The notes beneath the pieces were generated by a model. The model did not search any database. It was not told the DNA's origin and worked only from the letters and a program-made list of their open reading frames with translations. Made by a program: the position numbers and the translations under genes. Positions 1 to 8,583 of a stretch of DNA of 12,001 bases are shown here, in pieces. This stretch comes from Phoronis ovalis (Eukaryota > Phoronida > Phoronidae), in assembly GCA_028565635.1 (NCBI GenBank), contig JAOXYB010048503.1:1-12001 (forward strand), written 5' to 3'. Positions within the stretch are counted from its first letter, which is position 1. Each line of letters starts with the position of its first letter.

Positions 1-667
1 CCATTTTAACTCGGAGATTATCAATGCACAGTTTAAATCAACTTCAAATGTAATATTAAAGCCTCACTTGCCGAAATGCATGTACACCAAAAGCAGGTAA
101 TGGAACAGACAAACATCTGTCTGCACATGCCCATTAATGACGTCATTTCATATTTTCCAATAACATGGGGATTTGATGCCAGGAATTTCGGCAACTATCT
201 TTGTATATTCTCTGAGTGATTTGCGTTTTAAAATAGTTTAGATAACAATCCATTTCGTTTATTAAGAGCACAAAATAATTATAGAGTAAGTAAGATCACC
301 CATGTATATAATTAGGAAGACCAGAACTTTATACCAACCACCCATCAAATAGATTTATTTTTCCACCCCACCACCTATAATATGTATTTAAGTACGATAC
401 CCACCACCCGTAGTATTTCTATTCAACTGCCTTCCACCCCCCGTACAATTGAAAGCGGAACAGCCCAAATTACAGATAACATTATTTATTAGTAAAAAAA
501 TAGTAATCCTTATTTCAAAAGAAATTCATTCAAGTGTACAGCTTAGCTAGATATCCAAATATTAAACAAGAGATTGGGCTTATTTAGATTGGACAAAAAT
601 ATAATTGACAATGTCGTACAATGTGCTTCAGAAGTTTTTAATCTTTTTTATTCTTTTCTCTGTATAG
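1..667. other. Non-coding stretch, probably intron or upstream of SLC17-like exons
   Basis: No exon with a family-like translation is seen here. The reading frame open from about 574 to 667 is simply the intron running into the acceptor AG at 666-667. The stretch contains a perfect CRE-type octamer TGACGTCA at 138-145, a 6-bp inverted repeat at 106-123, and a run of C-rich blocks at 335-443, described separately. Because the next exon is internal (it starts mid-codon), this is most simply an intron of the transporter gene, whose earlier exons are off the left edge. Confidence 0.5.
335..443. repeat. Degenerate C-rich (CCACC) block repeat
   Basis: Four clusters of CCACC/CCCACC-type sequence occur at about 335-343, 363-374, 400-409 and 432-442, separated by AT-rich spacers of roughly 20-26 bp. 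On the minus strand these are GGTGG/GGGTGG runs. It reads as a short, decayed minisatellite. No coding meaning is seen. Confidence 0.4.
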
Positions 668-812
668 GTGCTGGTCATTTTGCTGATGCTTTGATTGCTC
701 ACAAGTGGACTGTTTTATCAGTCAGAAGGCTTATGACTGGAATAGGACTTCTTGGTCCTGGTTTATTTATATTCTGTTTTAGTGGTGTAAATAACCTAGC
801 ATTAGCTGTCAT
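668..812 (+). CDS. SLC17-like exon, MFS loop and helix
   Basis: The acceptor is TGTATAG at 661-667 and the donor GTGAGT begins at 813. The exon starts after the first base of a codon (phase 1) and ends with two codon bases, which combine with the next exon's A to give Ile. Its translation has the G-x-x-x-D plus RR signature of the loop joining two membrane helices, then a helix rich in G, L, F and I (GIGLLGPGLFIF). Confidence 0.85.
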
Positions 813-2806
813 GTGAGTACATTTTACAATGAAGTTGGAGCTTATAGCATTATTGAAACAATTTTCATTGTTCCATGCAGTCATGTAGACCCTCATTTTT
901 CAGGCTGTAAAACAATTTCAGCTTTGAGCCTCATCTAGAGAATGTATAAAATAACTATGTTAGATAACAGTAGTCTTAAATTTTTTACTGCATACATGTA
1001 GAAAGACAATTGCTAAATCAGTTGCAGTGGGAGTGTGGTTTTCTGAAACTAAAGATTTTAATTTATTTATTTTGTCAAAGTTTTAAGCAAGCTGGATCAG
1101 TATTGGATGTTACAAGTACAGCTTTTGTAAGTTGCTTGGTCTTGTTATTTGCAGATGTGTTTCCATATCAATGGGTCTTAGCGCATGCAACTCATCAGGC
1201 CATCTTAGTAATCACGCTGATGTAGCTCCAAACCATGCGGGTATTACATTTGCCATATCAAACACACTGGTAAGTACATGATGATGATTAAAGCTTTTTT
1301 CCATAGTCGTACATGTATCAAGATTTATAAGTTGGTGTTTTTTAATCCCACCCAGGTATTTATTTGTTTTGTATTAGCCAAGCAACTGGATAAATTAGAT
1401 TTTCATGGAAACACTCAAAACTACTATTGGTACAACTGTTATTAAGTTTACAAGCTGTTTTTTGTTTCTCAGATAAGCTGTAGTTTATGTACATTAGGTT
1501 GAGTGCAGGTCTAAACCTTCTATTGGAGATAATATTTTGTCAACTGATGAAAGGTATAGGATTAAATCTCCATTTGGAGTTACCAAGTTTCATCTTGCAA
1601 GGAGCTAATTGCAGAAAACCTTAGTGTCATCAAAATTAGAATTTGTAAGAAAATACATTTACGGTGGAATACATGTGGTTTACGTTTTACGTACTTAAAT
1701 TTCCGATAGTGTATTTTAAGATGGCATATTGGTATATAAAATGGCTACCCTCGATATACCCCTACAAAATATCTATCATTAAATGCATCGTCCACCAATA
1801 ATCAGTACTATTTGATATAGTTGTAATGCCAAATAGTTGAGGCACTACGTTATGACTCTTAAGTCTTAAAAAATTAACTCTTTATGCAAAGAAATACCTG
1901 GAAAGTTTGACGAACCAAGTAAATTTTACTAATTATTGTTAATAAAAGTTTACAATCATGGCTGTGTGAGTAGTTCAGCAATCCTAACATTCCACATGCC
2001 ATAATCCAGAGGCAATAGGTGTTTGAATAATTAAATCGTTACTTTAAACAGTCATAGAAGGGGTTATTTCACATATGCTGCTAAGGGTCGTCATTTTGGC
2101 AGAATTTTGCATATTCAAGCTTAAATTTAAATATAACACATAAATTCGAAAAAAACAGTTTTGCACCTTAACAAAATTATATTAGATTCTTAATATCTTC
2201 TGAATTTTTTTTTAATAAAAATGGGCTCTCAATATAATAAAAGACATAAAAATGCAAGAAACAGAGGTGCCCTTCCAATATGCCACCTTAAAACAATGAA
2301 ATTTATTCCTTTTTATAATACCTTGGTTTAATAAATAAATATTTAATTATTAACTAGACATTTCTTTCATTCTAGCAATATGAATTGCAAAAGTTAGGTT
2401 TTTACAAGTTATATTCTGAGAAAATAATAAATATTTCATACAAAAGAAATGTTGATGTGTTAAAAAACTTATTATTGCCCTATTTAATATCTCAATTTTG
2501 GTTTAAGCACAACCCTTGGTATGACTTTTTGAGCAACTAGTCTTGCCATGGGGATGATTTGAGACTTTCTGGAATGTTGGATATTGTTGCCTTTCCAAAA
2601 TCATTGCACTGGATTCTATTATTTAATATTTGCACTTGTTTGTTTTGTAGGCAACTATACCAGGAATACTCTGTGGACCTCTGACTGCTGAACTTGTTAC
2701 ACAATCCAATGGACGATGGTTTCCAGTGTTCATAATAGCTGCATTTGCTAACCTTGTCGGCGGCATTATTTATTTAAGTCAGAGTGCTGCCAGTCAAGTT
2801 TTATAG
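668..2806 (+). CDS. SLC17-type anion transporter (MFS), last three exons, 5' partial
   Basis: Exons are 668-812, 1155-1269 and 2651-2806 (stop TAG). All have AG acceptors and GTGAGT or GTAAGT donors. They join in phase (the first ends with two bases of a codon, the second ends on a codon boundary) to give about 137 C-terminal residues. The first exon shows GHFADALI followed by SVRRLM and a hydrophobic helix, the MFS cytoplasmic-loop pattern. The second gives ADVAPNHAG and ISNTL. The third gives ATIPGILCG, a loop, and a last hydrophobic segment ending in SAASQVL. The D-x-AP-x-x-AG and SNT motifs are typical of SLC17 sodium/phosphate, sialin and vesicular anion carriers and plant PHT4 proteins. 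The piece should cover roughly transmembrane helices 8-12. By eye it is nearer the SLC17A9/PHT4 side than sialin, but the substrate cannot be assigned. Confidence 0.85.
1155..1269 (+). CDS. SLC17-like exon with ADVAPNHAG motif
   Basis: The acceptor TTTGCAG ends at 1154 and the donor GTAAGT starts at 1270. The translation runs CVSISMGLSACNSSGHLSN and then HADVAPNHAGITFAISNTL. The D-x-AP-x-x-AG and SNT residues are the most diagnostic SLC17 block in the gene. The competing frame open from 1010 to 1225 crosses the acceptor and stops, so it is a shadow. Confidence 0.87.
1270..2650 (+). other. Intron of the SLC17-like gene
   Basis: This is a 1,381-bp AT-rich intron bounded by GTAAGT and TTTTGTAG. 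I see no embedded gene, structured RNA or clear repeat in it. Confidence 0.75.
2651..2806 (+). CDS. SLC17-like terminal exon
   Basis: The acceptor TTTTGTAG is at 2643-2650. The frame continues from the preceding phase-0 exon and ends at TAG 2804-2806. It encodes ATIPGILCGPLTAELV, a polar loop with NGRW, and the final membrane helix (FIIAAFANLVGGIIYL) with a short polar tail. The intron before it is 1,381 bp. Confidence 0.87.
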   Translation, partial: ATIPGILCGPLTAELVTQSNGRWFPVFIIAAFANLVGGIIYLSQSAASQVL

Positions 2807-3111
2807 CCCTCAAAAATGTTGACTGTGATAAGAAAACTATAATGTAACATGAGTTATATAAAGGAGAATTATGAACAGATATTGTAGAAATCTCAACCAG
2901 AGATTATTTCTTTCAGTATTTTTCTATGTTGGAGCCACCATAGTGCAATTGCTTCTGGACATAACGCCAGTATGAACAGGACAGTGCGTAAAATTATTAT
3001 ATGGTGACTAACTAGTTACTATTGCATAATATATTATTACATCAAAAATAATACTTTTATTCATTTTGTTATTGTAATAAGAAATATTTATGTATCATAT
3101 ATTGTTGACAG

Positions 3112-3117
3112 AATAAA
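3112..3117 (+). terminator. PolyA signal of the SLC17-like gene
   Basis: An AATAAA hexamer lies 306 bp after the transporter stop codon, within an AT-rich 3' UTR. It is the first canonical hexamer after the stop, so transcript cleavage shortly after 3130 is likely. Confidence 0.6.
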
Positions 3118-3520
3118 CTATATTTTAGTGAACATATATACACCTTCCTGACTATAGCTTAATATTCATCACGTTTTCCTTATAAATCCATGTTACCTCA
3201 CATTTCTCAGTTACTGTCTAAATTCCACCCTATCTATGACTTAACTGATGCTGAATTTAATATCACATCTATAACAGGCACTATAAATTCTAGTTTTCGA
3301 GTGTTTAAAAGTTTGCAATCGTAACTCTCATTTCAACACATATTTTCGATAATATGTGCCAAAATTAAGAGAGAATTAACTGTATTTAGTTGACCCCCCC
3401 CTCAATGTAAAACAGTTGCATGTATTTTCCATGCGGTATACTTATTATACATCCTGGATATTTGGACCAGGTGTCGACTCGTTGCCTACAAAGCAGGTCC
3501 AGGCTTTAAACCTTACCGAA
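3118..3520. other. Intergenic spacer
   Basis: I see no gene here. A run of eight C residues near 3395-3402 is the only low-complexity feature. The CAGTAG-rich stretch begins just after 3520. Confidence 0.5.
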
Positions 3521-3857
3521 TAGCAGTAGAACTGTAGTAGATTTTCAGCATGATTTCCATAGTACTTTGAATGATGGGTGCAGCAGATTTGCAGTAGGCT
3601 TATGTTTCAAATATGCTAATTACACAATCTACTGCTTTTATACTGCCTCAAGCAGTAGATTTCCAGCATGATGCTTTTCAGTAGGTTTCCCTGTATTGCA
3701 TTTATTTAAGAAAATTTGTAGTTATGTAGAAGAATACAGTAGATTTGCAATACAATAACAGTAGATTTCTAGTGTGATGCTTTTGAATAAGTAATGTAGT
3801 GGATGTACATATAGACAGTAGTGTTGCAGCACACTACTGCATGCCAGCATTTGCTGG

Positions 3858-3877
3858 TTTTCTACTGCCAATTTGCA
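3858..3877 (+). repeat. 20-bp exact direct repeat, copy 1
   Basis: The sequence TTTTCTACTGCCAATTTGCA here recurs exactly at 4585-4604, 727 bp away. Similarity extends on both sides (an ACTGC-x-x-x-CCAGC block upstream, a CAT downstream). The pair suggests a segmental duplication or two units of the CAGTAG family, read in the opposite orientation. Confidence 0.75.
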
Positions 3878-4584
3878 ACATAAAATTAAGCAGTAGTAAG
3901 AATGAAGATGCGCACACTGCCAACACCTACCGCTGTAAGTTCCATTTTTGGATACTAGCAGTGAAGTTTAATTGTTACCATAATTCAACTAATTCATACT
4001 GTATATATATTTACCAATTCAAACCAGGTCTATACGATTGGATTAATTTTTTTTTAATAATTACCCTGATATCAGTTAAATATCTTTAAAGTACGAAATA
4101 ATAACAAGATACATAAAGACAGTTTTTATCTTAAAAAATATATCAGAATTTGGATTTTAAAAGTATATCACAAAAACTACAATTCACTGCTTTATGCTGC
4201 AGTATTACAGTAGACTTACAAATTGTTCCAAATTAGCAGTTGAACAGCATGGTAGAAGTTTTGAAGTCAAAGTTACAGCAGATCTACAGCAAGTATATGA
4301 TTACGTATAAGCAGTGTAAAGTAAGTGAAAGCAGTAGATTTGCAGATGTAGTTTTCAAATCGAAGTTACAGTAGTGGCTCTACAGTAGGTGTATAATGAT
4401 GATTAAATTAAATAAATCCAGTAGATGCAGTAGTTTACTGAATTGCAGTAGATTGTTGACATTCTACTGTGAACTAACAGCATGATTGTAGTAGACTAAA
4501 TGTTGACTAAATACTTAGTTAAAGTAATGCAGTAAAAATAGAAGGTAATGTTGCAGTAGAATACTGCTTACCAGCCTACACCAC

Positions 4585-4604
4585 TTTTCTACTGCCAATT
4601 TGCA
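4585..4604 (+). repeat. 20-bp exact direct repeat, copy 2
   Basis: This is the second copy of the 20-mer at 3858-3877. It is preceded by ACTGCTTACCAGC and followed by GCAT, and sits about 100 bp beyond the RNASEH1 stop codon on that gene's 3' side. Confidence 0.75.
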
Positions 4605-4709
4605 GCATGAAAGCATTAGAAACCCGGCATGAATGCAGTAGACTACTTGTATCTATTGCTATTCAGGAAGGGAAATTACATAATGGCTGCCAAGTATTGC
4701 TTTGGTATT

Positions 4710-4796
4710 TCAGTCCGCACATTTTCTAGCACCTTCATTAGCCAGCTTATCAGCAGCTTCATTACCCAGAATACCACAGTGTCCACGTACATGCGT
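4710..4796 (-). CDS. RNASEH1: RNASEH1 terminal exon, last catalytic Asp
   Basis: It begins after TTTTAG on the minus strand, on a codon boundary, and reads THVRGHCGILGNEAADKLAN before ending EGARKCAD-stop. GH and GNE-x-AD are the histidine loop and the C-terminal catalytic Asp of RNase H1. The plus-strand frame at 4629-4823 covering it is antisense. Confidence 0.93.
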   Translation of the reverse strand, partial: THVRGHCGILGNEAADKLANEGARKCAD

Positions 4797-6367
4797 CTAA
4801 AAATATACAACAATGCCACCTAGTGAGTTCAAGATAACACCAAAGCAACAATAAGGATCTTACATACATTGGTGTAATATGAAATAAATAGCTGGGAGGC
4901 AAGCTACACCATACAGGAATCCAGAATTTAAATCAGATGGCATTTATTGTTATTTGAGCCACGCTAATACAAAAATTGCAATATAATGAAACCAAATTTT
5001 AACTAAATGAAGTGTGGTAATAGCCATTTGTTTTGTGAGTCACTTATAATGAAAGCAAAGCATGCAAAACACCTTTTACCTAGATTGGGTTACATTAAGT
5101 ACATTAATGCTACATGATAAAGTCTACAGTTTGTGCCTGTATCATTAATTAATACTGTACAGTCTCCTATCACCAACAAGGTGACCTTGAATTGAAGTGG
5201 CATTCGCCCATTTGTAGGGTATGGACGTCATACATGCCGATAAATATGGAAACATGCTGCACCTACCCACTTTATGTTGATTCCCAGAGATAGCATATCT
5301 AATCTTTCGAAGTCTTTTCTGTTGACGACATCTTCACCACTGACTAGTTTCCAACCATTATGTTTCCACTTATGAATCCACTTTGTAATACCTTTTGAAC
5401 AAAATATCTTTTACTACCCTTTGATGAAATACTGTTATTGGCCCTGTGATTGTAGATAATTGAACCTGAACAATCTGACTGTAGTTTTTCTTGACAGAAA
5501 ACCCTAGTCTACACTAATTGCTAATTTGAACTTCCTATATACCACAAATATTTTAATTACAAAAATTCAATAATAAAACAGAACTAAAAGTGTAGTATTA
5601 TTTTTCTTTCCTCAAAATCATCAAGATGAAAATGCTGTTACAATATTTATACTACATGGTGTCAAATACCAAACAAAGTCCACGTTTTGGGTTTAGATTC
5701 ATTTTCAATATACTTGAATTTTTATTTCTGAGAGTTTGACCATCTAAGCCATTAAAAATTGAATTAACCAACAAATTGGAAGCGATTATAATGTTTCAAC
5801 ATTACACTAAAAATATGCTGTAATAGTAGCCTAGTTTTGAGTAGACTGACATCAGTCGTTAGAAACATTGATTGGAAGTTTTTTAATAAATGCATTATAG
5901 TACTAAAATACATAAAACAGTTGTGAGAATAAACTGGTAAGCAAAAGCTGTTTATAATGCTTAAAGTTGAACACACTATCATATGTTTATGTGGTCTACT
6001 ATATGTTTATGCTTTATATGATTCTAAAGCTAGGAGTACCATATATTTTTCTCCTTGAAATTCAAAGAATGCCAGATTATTTTGTCTTACATTAAATTTT
6101 TAGACAAATCTTTTAAATGACATTTTAAGAAAATTATTTTTCAGAATTTTTTTTTTCACATAATCTTAAATTACAGAGCCGACTAACATTAGTCCAAGTT
6201 TTGAGCAGCAGAACACATCAATTTATTATCGTATCTACCTACTTTTGTGCAGTCAAAGTATAATGGTTAGAGCAATACTTACTGTTAATCATAAATGCAC
6301 TATCTGTACGTATTTCTAGATCAGTCAGTCCCACATCTTTTGCTTGCTCAATGGCTTTACATGCAGC
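4710..6367 (-). CDS. RNASEH1: Ribonuclease H1, last three coding exons, 5' partial
   Basis: Minus-strand exons in transcript order are 6367-6283, 5391-5267 and 4796-4710 (stop TGA at 4712-4710). Junctions are GTAAGT at 6282, AG at 5393-5392, GTAGGT at 5266 and AG at 4798-4797. Phases agree (85 + 125 + 87 nt, 98 aa). RNase H1 cleaves the RNA strand of RNA-DNA hybrids in nucleus and mitochondrion. The translation carries AACKAIEQAKD, then RTDSAFMIN with a catalytic Asp, ITKWIHKWKHNGWKL (substrate-handle region), and HVRGHCGILGNEAADKLA with the histidine-loop His and the last catalytic Asp, ending EGARKCAD. This matches the animal RNASEH1 C-terminus closely, not a retroelement RNase H. The hybrid-binding domain and the exon with the first catalytic Asp and Glu were not found. 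Confidence 0.92.
4797..5266 (-). other. RNASEH1: RNASEH1 last intron
   Basis: 470 bp, bounded by GTAGGT and TTTTAG on the minus strand. I see no other feature inside. Confidence 0.8.
5267..5391 (-). CDS. RNASEH1: RNASEH1 exon, NGWK substrate-handle region
   Basis: It starts with two bases completing a Ser codon (AAC A|GT ATT) and ends TGG before donor GTAGGT. It encodes ITKWIHKWKHNGWKLVSG, a VVNRKDFERLD helix and GINIKW, paralleling the W-x-x-x-W-K-x-NGWK handle segment of eukaryotic RNase H1. Confidence 0.92.
5392..6282 (-). other. RNASEH1: RNASEH1 intron
   Basis: 891 bp, bounded by GTAAGT and an AG preceded by only a weak pyrimidine tract. The 72-codon minus-strand open frame at 5764-5982 lies here and shows no family-like motif. 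Confidence 0.75.
6283..6367 (-). CDS. RNASEH1: RNASEH1 exon with TDS catalytic Asp
   Basis: The acceptor is TTGTTTAAG before 6367, starting on a codon boundary; the donor is GTAAGT from 6282. It encodes AACKAIEQAKDVGLTDLEI then RTDSAFMIN plus one base. The TDS aspartate corresponds to the third of the four carboxylates in animal RNase H1. The second carboxylate (Glu of RAE) should lie only a few residues upstream, in the preceding exon. Confidence 0.92.
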
Positions 6368-6959
6368 CTTAAACAAAAGTTTAAAAAAATAATTAATAAT
6401 TACAAAAATTATTACATTATTTATCTAAATCAAATATTATTTATTACTTATTTAAGTGTTGCTATGTACCTTCAACAGCATTCAGGAACTCGAGCACATA
6501 TTAATTTCTATTACACAGTATTCTATGCTTCAATTTAATTTGAATATATGATTACATTCCATATGGCAAAAAAATGGTTCTTGATCAGATGCATTCCTGC
6601 AATGTAATTATATACTATGTACAAACAGGATTTTAGCTCAACTAAATCAGTAAATTTCGTTTAATTTATCAATTTATAATTTATGACAGATTTTCAAAGA
6701 ACAAAAAACTGTAAAATCAATAATCCCCAAAACAGTGACTATTTTTTAAAAAAAGAATAGACCTTGTCAGTTGAATATTTAAAAAAAAATAAAAAAGTGA
6801 GTTTGAACTTGTACTTTCTGTTGTTAAATTTTTGCTTAATAAAAACAAATTACATTATGAAATGTTTAACCTTTTAACAGTAATAGTATAAGATTGGGAG
6901 TTGAACATACGTGCTTACATTGAAAATATTATATTCCTCGAGTAAAAGCAATATAATGT
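6368..6959. other. AT-rich stretch with no recognised gene
   Basis: It should be intron upstream of the first RNASEH1 exon seen. I looked on the minus strand for an RAE-bearing exon ending in phase 0 and did not find one. Poly-A/T runs (for example 6781-6797) dominate. Confidence 0.45.
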
Positions 6960-7050
6960 ATGTTCACACCACTTGTAAATATCAATAAATTTGCTGTTTT
7001 TAAACTTGGATCAACTCTTTTCGTTGACATTTCTGCAAGGCATTTGCAAA

Positions 7051-7199
7051 CAGCTGTTTTTACTAGTTGCCAATCACATCATCTGTTTGCCAAATATGGA
7101 AATGTGGCATTCCCACTTCTAGTCGGACTAGCCAATCACACCAAATAAGGCAATACATCTGACCTTATGGACTACATACGTTACAGCTAAAAGCACGTG
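7051..7199. promoter_or_regulatory. Cluster of CArG, CCAAT and E-box motifs
   Basis: Within 150 bp there is an E-box CAGCTG (7051-7056), a CCAAT box (7070-7074), a perfect CArG box CCAAATATGG (7090-7099), a palindrome CTAGTCGGACTAG (7119-7131), a second CCAAT box (7132-7136), a second perfect CArG box CCAAATAAGG (7141-7150) and an E-box CACGTG (7194-7199). Both CCAAT boxes sit in GCCAATCACA and read on the + strand. CArG is the SRF/MEF-type site CC(A/T)6GG. The arrangement resembles a serum-response or muscle-type promoter or enhancer. A TATAAA occurs at 7329-7334, too far for a classical single promoter. The open frames on both strands here show no protein family. Confidence 0.4.
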
Positions 7200-8373
7200 C
7201 AACATACCATTGCTAATTTATGTGATCTTTCTTACTGTAAAATGCAAAAAAAACAAGAAAACGAAACATTTTACGATGATTTATTTATGTCGCAATTAAT
7301 TATTATACAGATTGTTCGTCTAATAACTTATAAAGAAGAATATACGCAGAAAATTACATTGTACTATGATTATTACACACAAAAATGTTCGGTAAGTGTC
7401 GGATAACCTCCGATTGAGATAAAAAATATCCGAATGTTTCTATAGTGCTGATAAAATGTAAAATTATTTTCGCATGCCTGACCGTGCTCACGTTGTACAA
7501 TTATATTTATTTTTATGCAAAAAGCCATATAATTTCTTACTATGAAGGAAAATGACATATATGAAAAGAAAGCTGCTTCCCTGTGCAAAGGTAAAGCTGT
7601 TATCTTAAGTCTGAGGAGAATGATTGACAGGAATAATCAACTGAGGGAAGAATAAAAGGAAATACAGATCATGATGGTAAATGTGATGTCTAATACAGTC
7701 GTACGTTTTATTTATTTACTGTTATATGACCCATCAGTTAGCATCCATGTTTGGGGAAATAAACTACTATCAAAATGGAATGATAATTGAAAAGGAACAT
7801 CGCAGTACCTGTCCAGGACACTGTCTTATGATAAATCTAACAGAATCATTGATCTAAATTAATAACTATTGATTTATATCGTTTTGTGCAAAATTTTAAT
7901 CTTGTTCCATTAGTTACTAAAAATTATTTGAATTCTAACATAAAACACAGAGAGCACCCTAGTCAACTCAACATTATTTTAGCCTTAATATACAAGTCTG
8001 ATGTTGGAAAGTTTTTGAAATTTGAAATTTAAAAAAAATCTTCATCTTCTACCAAAAAAAGAATTAAATTCATACATTATTTCTCGCTATGCATTAGAAA
8101 TTAAAAAGTATTTAATAAATTTATGTTTTTAATTATATATGGTACTACTTTATTTAAAACATCAATTCAAGAATATAAAGTTCAAGAAGGACCCCAAACA
8201 ATCTTAATATATGGAGCAACATTATTTAAACAAGCAAAGCAAAACTACTCATATTCTTAACTTATTTTACAAGAGATTTTATTATATACCCTGCTGATTT
8301 TCAACTTTAGTAGTAATGTTGTATACCATAGCAAAATATACTCAGAAAAACAGAAATGAAGCTAAAATCCAAA
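7200..8373. other. Non-coding stretch with one small unassigned ORF
   Basis: AT-rich sequence without a recognised gene. It contains a TATAAA at 7329-7334, an isolated strong donor-like GTAAGT at 7391-7396 and the small open frame at 7542-7655, listed separately. The remaining open frames look random. Confidence 0.45.
7542..7655 (+). CDS. Small 37-codon ORF, unassigned, possible exon
   Basis: It starts at ATG 7542 and stops at TAA 7653-7655. The predicted peptide is hydrophilic and ends with an amphipathic stretch, AVILSLRRMIDRNNQLREE, whose spacing (V, L, L, M, L) could form a coiled coil. Base composition is less AT-biased than its surroundings. The AG at 7546-7547 and AAAG|GTAAAG at 7585-7595 could be splice sites, so it may be a fragment of an exon. 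I do not recognise the family, and it may be chance. Confidence 0.2.
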   Translation: MKENDIYEKKAASLCKGKAVILSLRRMIDRNNQLREE

Positions 8374-8583
8374 TTTCAAATGGATATCACAATCCCTTCT
8401 TGAGATATCCCACTAACAGTGAATTTGATGCGCTTGACGTGGATGCCAGTCGGCCATTTTGATTCTGAATGACCCCAAAATCAATAGGCTTCATTGTCAA
8501 TATGCAAGTAATATATGATTTAAGTTTCAAATGGATATCACATTCCCTTATGGAGATTTCTCGATAACAGTGAATCTGATGCG
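8374..8583. repeat. 151-bp-period repeat of mollusc-genome type
   Basis: A 59-bp segment at 8374-8432, beginning TTTCAAATGGATATCAC and ending GATGCG, recurs at 8525-8583 with about ten differences. The start-to-start distance is 151 bp. Between them lie GGCCATTTTGATTCTGA and ACCCCAAAATCAATAGG, sequences I associate from memory with abundant non-coding repeats in mollusc genomes. The second copy diverges after 8583. The 107-codon minus-strand open frame at 8387-8710 runs straight through both copies and is a by-product of the repeat. Confidence 0.7.

Larger units (their letters stand above)
3522..4640. repeat. CAGTAG-rich degenerate repeat array
   Basis: The hexamer CAGTAG occurs about 16 times in roughly 1.1 kb (for example near 3524, 3592, 3653, 3679, 3737, 3759, 3816, 3890, 4208, 4332, 4369, 4383, 4419, 4427, 4445, 4553 and 4635). 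The reverse form CTACTG or TCTACTG also occurs. Several copies share a longer core, CAGTAGATTTSCAGCATGAT (S = G or C), often followed by GCTTTT, as at 3653-3678 and 3759-3784. Spacing is irregular, and a unit-poor gap lies at about 3920-4190. It sits between two convergent genes, and part may be transcribed as 3' UTR. The 96-codon open frame at 3799-4089 lies inside it and has no family-like features. Confidence 0.7.

Noticed and set aside
699-896. 65-codon minus-strand open frame
   Set aside because: It is the antisense shadow of the first SLC17-like exon.
3799-4089. 96-codon plus-strand open frame
   Set aside because: It lies inside the CAGTAG-rich array and an AT-rich gap, with no family-like motif or splice context.
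4629-4823. 64-codon plus-strand open frame
   Set aside because: It is the antisense shadow of the RNASEH1 terminal exon, which matches the family on the other strand.
4710-6367. RNase H as part of a retrotransposon polymerase
   Set aside because: The exons are spliced, end at the normal cellular C-terminus, keep the NGWK handle typical of cellular RNase H1, and no reverse transcriptase sequence is nearby.
6465-6505. Minus-strand stretch ending GTTGAAG before GTACAT as the exon preceding RNASEH1 6283-6367
   Set aside because: The splice phase would be 1, while the next exon needs phase 0, and the RAE motif is absent.
6960-7148. 62-codon plus-strand frame, and a minus-strand frame from 7030, in the motif cluster
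   Set aside because: Neither shows a protein family or convincing splice sites, and the sequence is better explained as regulatory.
7727-7738. Minus-strand Thr-Asp-Gly-Ser codons, a possible first catalytic site of RNASEH1
   Set aside because: The frame stops four codons later at TAA without a good donor, and the residues before it do not resemble the RNase H1 first strand.
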